From Desulfobacteraceae bacterium (GTDB lineage Bacteria; Desulfobacterota; DSM-4660; Desulfatiglandales; B25-G16), in the NCBI GenBank assembly GCA_030615565.1, contig JAUWZC010000154.1, positions 1-5,557 on the forward strand: 5,557 nt of DNA, read 5' to 3'. The notes beneath the pieces are model-generated. The model ran no database searches and was not told the origin of the DNA. It worked only from the letters and a program-made list of their open reading frames with translations. The position numbers were made by a program, and so were the translations under genes. This document shows positions 1-5,557 of this stretch, piece after piece (position 1 is the stretch's first letter; the number at the start of each line of letters is the position of its first letter).

Positions 1-57
1 GCAGGTGTGATGGCCCTTGGTTTGGGCATGGATTTGAAACCGGTCAAATCCTATGCC
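1..57 (+). other. C-terminal remnant of a Tat signal peptide
   Basis: Codons 1-19 of the alpha subunit encode a short hydrophobic stretch (AGVMALGLGM), then a polar tail with K13, K16 and a plausible S-x-A signal peptidase site before Q20. The mature [4Fe-4S] domain begins a few residues later. In family members this is the end of a twin-arginine signal. The RR motif itself would lie upstream of the window, so Tat export is inferred from family and position rather than seen. Confidence 0.7.
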
Positions 58-2994
58 CAGACATTGAAGATCAGGTATGCAAAAGAGTCCACCACAATCT
101 GCCCGTATTGCGCAGTAGGCTGCAGCATCATTGTTCACACAAGCAAAGGTGCGTCAGGAAAGGTTATCAATACAGAGGGTGATCCTGACCATCCCATAAA
201 TGAAGGTGCCCTCTGTTCCAAGGGTGCGGCCCTCAGTCAACTAATTAACAATAAAGATCGGTTAGTAACGCCCCTTTACCGCAAGTCTTATAGCCATGCG
301 TGGCAGAAGGTTTCCTGGGATTGGGCCCTTTACAGGATTGCCCTAAATATTAAAAAAACCAGGGATGCTACATTTATCCGCAAGAACAGTAAAGGCCAGG
401 TGGTTAACCGGACAGAGGCGATAGCCAGCGTTGGAAGTGCTGCCCTCGACAATGAGGAGTGTTGGCCCCTGCAGGCAATGATGAGGGCTTTTGGACTGGT
501 CTATATCGAGCACCAGGCCCGTATCTGACACAGCGCCACTGTTGCGGCTCTGGCAGAGTCGTTCGGACGCGGTGCAATGACCAATCACTGGATCGATCTC
601 AGGAATAGTGACTGTATTTTAATCATGGGTTCCAATGCGGCAGAGAATCATCCAATCTCATTTAAATGGGTAACCGAGGCCATGAAGAGGGGGGCAAAGC
701 TGATTAGCGTTGATCCCCGATTCACACGGACCTCTTCAAAGGCGGATTTTTATACCGCATTGAGATCCGGGACAGATATCCCTTTCTTAGGCGGGATGAT
801 CAAATACATCATTGAAAACAACAAATACTTTAAGGAATATCTGGCCGAGTATACCAATGCCGCATTTATCTTGAGCGATAAATATGACTTCAATGATGGC
901 CTCTTTTCCGGTTACGATCCCAAGACCCGCAAGTATGACAAGAGCATGTGGGCCTTTGAAAAGGATGCAAAGGGCATTCCAAAGAAGGATAGAACCCTTC
1001 AGGATCCTCGCTGTGTATTTCAGCTACTAAAAAAACACTATAGCAGGTACGACCTTGATACAGTAGTGGAAGTTACCGGTACCCAAAAAGAGGATTTGTT
1101 AAAGGTCTATGAGATGTATTCAGCCACCGGGCAGAAGGGAAAGGCCGGTACCATCATGTATGCTATGGGCTGGACCCAGCATACTGTGGGTGTCCAGAAT
1201 ATCCGGGCCATGGCCATGATCCAGTTGTTATTAGGGAATATGGGCGTTGCTGGTGGCGGTGTGAATGCCCTGAGAGGTGAGTCGAATGTTCAGGGCTCCA
1301 CTGATCACTGCCTCCTCTATCATATATGGCCTGGCTACCTGGCTACCCCAAGCACCAAATGGCCTACCCTTGGTGACTACCTTAAGAGGAGGCCCAAGAG
1401 CGGTGATCCATTGAGTGCCAACTGGTGGCAGAATGAGCCCAAGTATATGGTGAGCATTTTAAAATCCTTTTTTGGCAAGAATGCTAAGAAGGGAAATGAG
1501 TTTGGTTACCAATGGGTTCCCAAGCTGGACGCTGGCAAGGACTATAGCTGGCTCACCATCTTTGATGAGATGTATAAGGACAATATAAAAGGCTTGTTTG
1601 CCTGGGGTATGAACCCCGCTGGTTCTGGTGCCAATGCTAACAAGACAAGACAGGCATTAACAAAGTTGGATTGGCTTGTCAATGTTAACATCTTTGACAA
1701 TGAGACAGGCTCGTTCTGGAAAGGTCCAGGGATGGATCCCAAAAAGATCAAAACAGAGGTCTTTATGCTGCCATGCGCTGTATCAGTAGAAAAAGAGGGT
1801 TCCATAACAAACAGCGGTCGCTGGATGCAGTGGAGATATAAGGCAGCCGATTCACCAGGAGATGCCAGACCGGACGGTGATATTATGACAGATCTCTTTA
1901 AAAAGGTAAGATACCTTTACCGCCGGGACACAGATGCAGTCTTCCAGGAGCCTATCCTGAATCTGAAGTGGGACTACACAACCCATGGTGAGTTTGATGC
2001 CCACAAGATGGCCAAGGAGATCAACGGCTATTTCCTGAAAGATGTGACCGTCAAAGGCAAATCTTTTAAGAAAGGTGATCTGGTTCCCAGCTTTGCCTAT
2101 CTCCAGGCAGACGGCTCTACCAGTAGTGCTAACTGGCTCTACTGTAATTCATACACAAACAAAGGGAACATGGCTGCCAGGCGCAAGAGGGAGACCTCAG
2201 GCATTGGCTTGAATCTTGAGTGGGCCTGGTGCTGGCCTGTAAACAGGAGAATCCTTTACAACAGGGCATCGGTAGATAAATATGGAAAGCCCTGGGATAA
2301 GGAGCATCCTGTCATCAGGTGGAATGGTGCAAAATGGGTCGGTGATGTTCCGGATGGTGGCTGGCCACCAATGCTAAAGGCGGATGGCACCCCGAATCCC
2401 AAGACCAAGTATCCGTTCATCATGAAGGCTGAGGGTTATGCTAACGTCTTTGGGCCAGGCAGGGCTGATGGACCTTTCCCGGAGCACTACGAACCTCTCG
2501 AATGTCCAGTGGAGAAAAACTTGTTCTCCGGTCAGCTTATCAATCCAACGGCACCCATCTACGAGACCGACATGGATGCTTACAGGACATGCGATCCCAG
2601 GTATCCCTTTGTATGTACAACCTACAGGGTCAGTGAGCACTGGCAGACCGGTGTTATGACCAGATGGCAACCATGGCTGTTAGAGGCTCAACCCCAGCTC
2701 TTTGTGGAGATGAGCCCCGAACTTGCCAAGCTAAGAGGGATAAAGAACGGAGAAAAGGTGATTGTGGAGTCAGCCAGGGGAGAGGTAAAGGCTGTGACCA
2801 TTGTTACCAGGCGATTCAGACCTTTTAAGATTCAGGGTAACGTGGTCCATCAGATAGGGCTGCCATGGCATTATGGATGGGTCCATCCCAAGGATGGTGG
2901 TGATTCTGCTAACCTGCTGACACCATCAACTGGTGATCCGAATACCAGGATTCCTGAATCAAAGGCCTTTATGGTTAACATCAAGAGGATATAA
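1..2994 (+). CDS. fdhA: Selenocysteine-containing periplasmic formate dehydrogenase, alpha (catalytic) subunit; 5' end missing
   Basis: Catalyses reversible oxidation of formate to CO2 at a W/Mo-bis-pterin guanine dinucleotide centre. 997 codons are visible in one frame, with TGA at 526-528 as Sec176 and the TAA stop at 2992-2994. The start codon lies upstream: the first ~19 residues are the end of a Tat signal (hydrophobic VMALGLGM, likely cleavage after S-Y-A19), so about 16 residues including the twin arginines are missing by comparison with Desulfovibrio FdhA. An N-terminal [4Fe-4S] motif, C34-x2-C37-x3-C41-x30-C72, is followed by K74. Sec176-H177 sits in the family motif EHQARI-U-H and continues into FGRGAMTNHW. 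RGESNVQGSTD (R425) is the conserved active-site arginine loop. The molybdopterin-dinucleotide-binding domain spans about 866-990. Length fits Desulfovibrio FdhA (~1000 aa) and the FdnG/FdoG group (alternative symbol fdnG). The identification is secure; W versus Mo cannot be read from sequence. Confidence 0.96.
526..560 (+). promoter_or_regulatory. Selenocysteine UGA codon and bacterial SECIS element
   Basis: TGA 526-528 is in frame inside a conserved protein motif, with coding continuity on both sides. The downstream RNA can fold as A538-C539-T540 with A557-G558-T559, a G541/G556 mismatch, a bulged T542, then T543-G544-C545 with G553-C554-A555. This closes a 7-base loop, GGCTCTG (546-552). 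The loop begins 17 bases after the UGA, the spacing I recall for E. coli fdhF. The GTTGC before the loop, the bulged U and a loop starting with G also match that element. SelB binding to this hairpin would deliver Sec-tRNA. The codon call is near certain; the exact fold was done by hand. Confidence 0.88.
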
Positions 2995-3004
2995 GGAGGT
3001 GATC
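2992..3004 (+). promoter_or_regulatory. Extended perfect ribosome binding site overlapping the alpha stop codon
   Basis: TAAGGAGGTGATC is complementary over 13 bases to the usual 3' end of bacterial 16S rRNA (GATCACCTCCTTA). Its first three bases are the TAA stop of the alpha subunit. The GGAGG core ends 7 bases before the ATG at 3007, which fixes the beta start. The arrangement suits reinitiation or tightly coupled translation of the two subunits. Confidence 0.9.
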
Positions 3005-3006
3005 TG

Positions 3007-3756
3007 ATGGAAGGAAAGGCATTTTTTATTGATACTACGTTATGTACCGGATGCAGGGGTTGTCAGATTGCCTGTAAGCAATGGAATCAACTCCCGGCTA
3101 CCAAGACCGAAAACTGGGGAAGTTACCAGAATCCCAAAGATCTTTCATTTTACACATATAAACTAGTACGGTTTTTTGAAGATATAGGCGGTGATGGCAA
3201 ACCTGTCTGGTATTTTTTCCCGGATCAGTGCAGGCATTGTGTTGATCCACCTTGTAAAGAGATACCAGAGGACCCGAATGCTGTTATTGTTGATCAGCTT
3301 ACAGGTGCGGTTCTTTACACTGATAAACTGAAAAAGGTGAACAGTGAAGATATGCAGGAGTCCTGTCCCTATAATATACCCAGGGCTCAACCAGGAACTG
3401 GATATATGTCAAAATGTACTATGTGTGTTGATCGGGTCGAAAATGGGCTTCTACCGGCTTGTGTCAAGACATGCCCAACAGGGGCCATGACTTTTGGGGA
3501 CCGGGATAAGATTATTGCCCTGGCCAAAAAGCGTCTGGCTGAGGTGAAGGGTAAGCTCCCAAAGGCAACATTGTCCGGTATTGAAGATACCAGGGTTTTC
3601 TATCTCCTGGCTGATAAGCCTGCCAAGATTTATGAATATGCTCAGGCAACAATAACACCAGGAGGGATAGACAGAAAGGCGGCCTTAAAGCGGATTGCCA
3701 GGCCCTTGAAAGAATTATCAAAGGAATGGCAATTGCTTCATAAGTTGGCCAGTTAA
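3007..3756 (+). CDS. fdhB: Formate dehydrogenase beta subunit, three-[4Fe-4S] ferredoxin-like, no membrane anchor
   Basis: This 249-residue electron-transfer subunit partners the alpha subunit. It has exactly twelve cysteines: C13/16/19/23 (CTGCRGCQIAC), C75/78/83 (CRHCVDPPC), C120 (CPYNIPR), C137/140 (CTMC) and C152/156 (CVKTC). They fit three [4Fe-4S] clusters, likely C13-16-19-156, C23-137-140-152 and C75-78-83-120. The motifs match Desulfovibrio FdhB as recalled. E. coli FdnH/FdoH carries four clusters and a C-terminal transmembrane helix. Here the C-terminus (about 210-249) is charged and helical with no hydrophobic span, so the protein is soluble. It has no signal peptide and presumably leaves by hitchhiking on the alpha subunit's Tat signal. 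Its ATG is 12 bases after the alpha stop, in the same transcript, and a terminator follows. Confidence 0.95.
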   Translation: MEGKAFFIDTTLCTGCRGCQIACKQWNQLPATKTENWGSYQNPKDLSFYTYKLVRFFEDIGGDGKPVWYFFPDQCRHCVDPPCKEIPEDPNAVIVDQLTGAVLYTDKLKKVNSEDMQESCPYNIPRAQPGTGYMSKCTMCVDRVENGLLPACVKTCPTGAMTFGDRDKIIALAKKRLAEVKGKLPKATLSGIEDTRVFYLLADKPAKIYEYAQATITPGGIDRKAALKRIARPLKELSKEWQLLHKLAS

Positions 3757-3772
3757 GAGAAATACCCCTAAC

Positions 3773-3810
3773 AAAAAGGGTGCCTATCTAAAGGGCACCC
3801 TTTTTGTTTT
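3773..3810 (+). terminator. Rho-independent terminator after fdhB
   Basis: A 12-bp perfect stem pairs AAAAAGGGTGCC (3773-3784) with GGCACCCTTTTT (3794-3805). The 9-base loop is TATCTAAAG. The run TTTTTGTTTT (3801-3810) forms the 3' arm and U-tract. It starts 16 bases after the fdhB stop. The A-rich 5' side and T-rich 3' side mean it could also work on the minus strand, but no minus-strand gene is supported here. Confidence 0.92.
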
Positions 3811-3842
3811 AGTTTTCAATTCCAAGCTAAGGTAAAATCCTT

Positions 3843-4682
3843 ATGTCCGATGAATTATTAAATCAAATAGATCGGTTTATCCAAAAGAGGCCTATGTACA
3901 AAGAGGCCTTATCTGTTTACAGGGATATAGTGATTTTTCTTAATGAGATTGAGCCTGAGATCAAATATGAAACGAAAGACGAGGTGGTTCATGAAATTAA
4001 GGTAAAAGAAGGATTTCCTTTGTTTTCAAGAGAGGATTTACCCCTTGATCTAAAAGCTGCCTCCTCATTATTCGAACGTTTATTGGAGCATTTGACATCA
4101 AAAAAGAGGAAAGATAAAAAGGCCTTGGAAAAGACCTTGGATAGGGCTCGAGCTGACTCAAATTGGATTAGGAAGATTATTAACGCCTTTCTTTCCAATG
4201 ATGAGTCAACCGTTGCCCGTATGGCTAAAGAAGTGACTCTAGAACCAATGGTCCTTAAATTTTTAACACATATGGCCTTAAAGCCCTCCTTGAATTCCCT
4301 AAAAGAATCGGTTGGTGAAAGGATTGAAAAGGATAGTTGGAATTATGGCTATTGTCCTTTGTGCGGCTCCTCTCCGGATATGGCTTATTTAGGTGAGGAG
4401 GGAAAGAGATTTCTCCATTGTGAATTATGTGGCTATGAATGGTACTATCCAAGACTAAAATGCCCCTTTTGCGAGAATGATCAACCTAAAAAGCTCGGAT
4501 ACTTTGTAAGTGAGGAAGAGGAGGGCTTTAGAGTTGATTTCTGCAAAAAATGTAATCGCTATATTAAGACATTAGATATGAGGGTTATTGAGCAGCCAGC
4601 ACCACTGGAGCTGGAAAACCTTATTACTTTGCACTTAGATATGCTTGCCCATGAGCAGGGATTTAAAACTCCCTCTACCTAA
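3843..4682 (+). CDS. fdhE: Formate dehydrogenase accessory protein FdhE
   Basis: This 279-residue cytoplasmic assembly factor is needed for active exported formate dehydrogenases; E. coli FdhE binds catalytic subunits and carries rubredoxin-like iron sites. The N-terminal ~160 residues are mostly helical and charged. The C-terminal half has four CxxC pairs: C171/174 (CPLCGS), C193/196 (CELCGYEW), C207/210 (CPFC) and C234/237 (CKKC). The CPxCGS, CxxCGxxW and R-x-KCPFC pattern is the FdhE signature. It is slightly shorter than E. coli FdhE (~309 aa). ATG 3843 is the only start: an in-frame TAA lies at 3828-3830. The SD is weak (TAAGG, 3828-3832, 10-base spacing). The gene lies just past the fdhB terminator, so its mRNA comes from read-through or an unseen promoter. 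No sulfurtransferase FdhD gene is visible in the window. Confidence 0.95.
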   Translation: MSDELLNQIDRFIQKRPMYKEALSVYRDIVIFLNEIEPEIKYETKDEVVHEIKVKEGFPLFSREDLPLDLKAASSLFERLLEHLTSKKRKDKKALEKTLDRARADSNWIRKIINAFLSNDESTVARMAKEVTLEPMVLKFLTHMALKPSLNSLKESVGERIEKDSWNYGYCPLCGSSPDMAYLGEEGKRFLHCELCGYEWYYPRLKCPFCENDQPKKLGYFVSEEEEGFRVDFCKKCNRYIKTLDMRVIEQPAPLELENLITLHLDMLAHEQGFKTPST

Positions 4683-4814
4683 CAAAAACCTCATGCCTTA
4701 TAGTCCAGTCGCCCTTGTCTTTGAGGCAATAAACCCACCTTTTTTTATTCCATACACTATCTAATAAAAATAAATTACTAAAGTATTTCTTAGGGTTATT
4801 TTTTCTCATTTTTC
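4683..4814. other. AT-rich intergenic stretch without recognisable features
   Basis: This is the first 132 bases of the 324-base gap between fdhE and the next gene. It is rich in A and T runs (e.g. T-run 4740-4746). I find no RNA gene, and no good terminator for fdhE. A 5-bp inverted repeat (TGCCT 4694-4698 with AGGCA 4724-4728) is too weak and too far from the T-run to count. The rest of the gap is described in the promoter, leader and small-ORF entries. Confidence 0.6.
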
Positions 4815-4842
4815 TTGACATAATTAAAGATAAAATGATAAA
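4815..4842 (+). promoter_or_regulatory. Possible sigma-70-type promoter for the downstream membrane gene
   Basis: A consensus -35 TTGACA (4815-4820) is followed after 16 bases by GATAAA (4837-4842), a moderate -10 match. Transcription would start near 4849 and give a leader of about 155 bases before the ATG at 5007. The region is AT-rich, so chance matches are common. The -10 overlaps the first codons of the possible small ORF at 4835, so this promoter and that ORF cannot both be right as drawn. Confidence 0.4.
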
Positions 4843-4999
4843 CGAGCACCCGAAAGCGCAATCTTTCCTCGTTAGTAAAGAAAGCTTCGCTATTTATATT
4901 GGGGTTCACCAACCCTTTAGAATTACACATGCGCTGCCTCCTACTGGGGATTTAACAGGCAGGCAAACTCAACAAACACAACAAACCTCAAAAGGATAA
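4835..4999 (+). CDS. Possible small ORF, 54 codons, unknown function
   Basis: ATG 4835 opens a 54-codon frame that stops with TAA at 4997-4999, seven bases before the next gene's start. Its stop overlaps the spacer just after that gene's SD (AAAGGA, 4991-4996), an arrangement that would allow translational coupling. The frame is open upstream to a TAA at 4730-4732 but has no other ATG or GTG. The product would start MINEHPKAQ, contain IGVHQPF and end in a Q/T repeat (TQQTQQT). No family is recognised, and there is no hydrophobic span or cysteine. Against it: the SD is weak (AAAGA, 4826-4830, only 4 bases from the ATG), the promoter-like -10 overlaps its start, and the Q/T tail reflects simple CAA/ACA DNA. 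Confidence 0.22.
   Translation: MINEHPKAQSFLVSKESFAIYIGVHQPFRITHALPPTGDLTGRQTQQTQQTSKG
4841..4962 (+). promoter_or_regulatory. Leader region with three successive small hairpins
   Basis: Three inverted repeats follow one another. First, AACGAG (4841-4846) pairs with CTCGTT (4868-4873) and, across a 5-base CACCC bulge, GAAAG (4852-4856) pairs with CTTTC (4863-4867) around a 6-base loop: 11 bp in all. Second, GGGTT (4902-4906) pairs with AACCC (4911-4915), loop CACC. Third, CTGCCT (4934-4939) pairs with AGGCAG (4957-4962), loop 17 bases. An A/C-rich, probably unstructured stretch follows up to the SD. I do not recognise a known riboswitch class. The fold is a hand pairing without energies and may be partly chance. 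Confidence 0.4.
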
Positions 5000-5006
5000 A
5001 AAGCCC

Positions 5007-5557
5007 ATGTTCTATGACATCAGCCTATATATCTGTTTAGCAATCTTTATTATTGGCCTGATCTATAAGATATATACCTGGCTCTCTCGTAAAACAACTT
5101 TAGAGACAAAAGATATATACACATCAAAAAGGCTCTCATCAGCAATTAAAGGTATAATTTTAACTATATTCAGTGCAAAGATCCTGACCCTGATAAAGGT
5201 ATTTTTTCTTGATATAATCTTCCAGAGAAAGGTGTTCAATGAAGACTTCTTTAGATGGTTAACCCACATACTCATATATGTGGCATTCATGCTCCTGCTT
5301 CTAATGCATGCCCTGGATAAATTCATTACCTCCCCCCTATTTGCCAACTACTCTGCTACCCTCAATCCCTTTCTCTTTTTAAGAGACCTATTCGGTGCCT
5401 TAGTGATAATCGGTATGTGTATGGCCATATACCGTAGATTCATCCTTAAACCCCCCCGGCTAAAGACAAATCCCATGGATACCTATGCCATAATAATACT
5501 GGCCATTATTATGCTCACAGGCATTATCTTAGAAGGCACAAAGATAGGATCTTACTC
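5007..5557 (+). CDS. Membrane protein with NarI-like b-type cytochrome domain, 3' end missing
   Basis: ATG 5007, with SD AAAGGA (4991-4996) 10 bases upstream, opens a frame of 183 codons with no stop before the window edge. Hydrophobic segments lie at about 5-26 (SLYICLAIFIIGLIY), 46-70 (less clear), 84-103, 124-145 and 159-176. H87 and H101, 14 apart on one helix (RWLTHILIY...LLLMHALD), suit b-heme ligation. RW-x2-H, then LRDLFGALVIIG, YRR, a MDTYA segment and LTGIILEG, resembles the nitrate-reductase-gamma-like domain in membrane oxidoreductases that link quinones to Fe-S or multiheme partners (DsrM/TmcC/HmcE-like, or fused to HdrD-type or cytochrome c domains). Which one depends on the unseen C-terminus. 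The adjacent FdhAB lacks an anchor, so a formate-to-quinone role is possible but unproven. Alternative: a generic polytopic cytochrome b. Confidence 0.75.
   Translation, partial: MFYDISLYICLAIFIIGLIYKIYTWLSRKTTLETKDIYTSKRLSSAIKGIILTIFSAKILTLIKVFFLDIIFQRKVFNEDFFRWLTHILIYVAFMLLLLMHALDKFITSPLFANYSATLNPFLFLRDLFGALVIIGMCMAIYRRFILKPPRLKTNPMDTYAIIILAIIMLTGIILEGTKIGSY

Noticed and set aside
1542..2670. Open frames on the minus strand (1542-1805, 2374-2670) and plus-strand frame 2438-2659
   Set aside because: They lie wholly inside the conserved alpha-subunit coding sequence and have no family resemblance. They are shadows of the real gene.
7..2994. Two separate genes, one ending at TGA 526-528 and one starting at ATG 577
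   Set aside because: Both pieces are in the same frame, and the bases between them (529-576) encode conserved formate dehydrogenase sequence around the known Sec site. It is one gene read through UGA.
4689..4746. Possible terminator of fdhE (TGCCT/AGGCA or CCTCA/TGAGG followed by seven T)
   Set aside because: Stems are only 5 bp with loops of 25 bases or more, and the T-run lies more than 10 bases past the stem. It does not meet the pattern of an intrinsic terminator.
4841..4877. Integron attC-like site, because of an imperfect palindrome ending in GTTAG
   Set aside because: The GTTAGTA end does not fit the GTTRRRY core, there is no matching RYYYAAC partner, and no integrase or cassette array is present.
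4929..4955. Eight-residue ORF starting ATG-CGC-TGC in the leader
   Set aside because: It has no ribosome binding site and a length expected by chance. It lies inside the third hairpin region in another frame.
4841..4962. Known riboswitch (c-di-GMP GEMM, Moco, cobalamin) in the leader
   Set aside because: The hallmark conserved segments I know for these classes are not present. Only generic hairpins can be seen.
5063..5347. 94-codon open frame on the minus strand
   Set aside because: It is antisense to a plus-strand frame that has an SD, membrane segments and heme-ligand-like histidines. The minus-strand protein shows no recognisable motif.

Overview
The window is most likely from a strict anaerobe of the Desulfobacterota (former Deltaproteobacteria), a sulfate reducer or syntroph. 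The evidence is a selenocysteine-containing, Tat-exported formate dehydrogenase whose two subunits closely match, from memory, the periplasmic FdhAB of Desulfovibrio. No species is claimed. All supported genes lie on the plus strand.

Layout: (1) Positions 1-2994 encode the catalytic alpha subunit. The gene enters the window inside its Tat signal peptide and is read through an in-frame TGA at 526-528 as selenocysteine. A naive ORF caller would split it into two genes. (2) A 13-base perfect Shine-Dalgarno overlaps the alpha stop codon and drives the beta subunit (3007-3756). Beta is a soluble ferredoxin-like protein with exactly twelve cysteines, enough for three [4Fe-4S] clusters, and it has no membrane anchor. 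(3) A strong Rho-independent terminator (3773-3810) closes the alpha-beta unit. (4) fdhE (3843-4682), the formate dehydrogenase assembly factor with four CxxC pairs, follows 32 bases after the T-tract. (5) A 324-base AT-rich gap (4683-5006) holds a possible promoter, three small hairpins and an overlapping 54-codon open frame. The hairpins and the open frame are competing explanations of the same bases. (6) From 5007 to the window end runs the start of a polytopic membrane protein resembling a NarI-like b-type cytochrome domain. It is cut off by the window edge.

How the genes work together: FdhE matures the catalytic subunit in the cytoplasm. The alpha-beta dimer is exported folded by Tat and interconverts formate and CO2 outside the membrane. 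Electrons pass from the W/Mo-bis-pterin centre through four Fe-S clusters (one in alpha, three in beta). With no anchor on beta, the electron acceptor must be a separate protein such as a soluble cytochrome c3 or a membrane complex. The downstream membrane gene is a possible partner only by position. The 5' half of the window is a well-known system. The least explained DNA is the 4815-5006 stretch.
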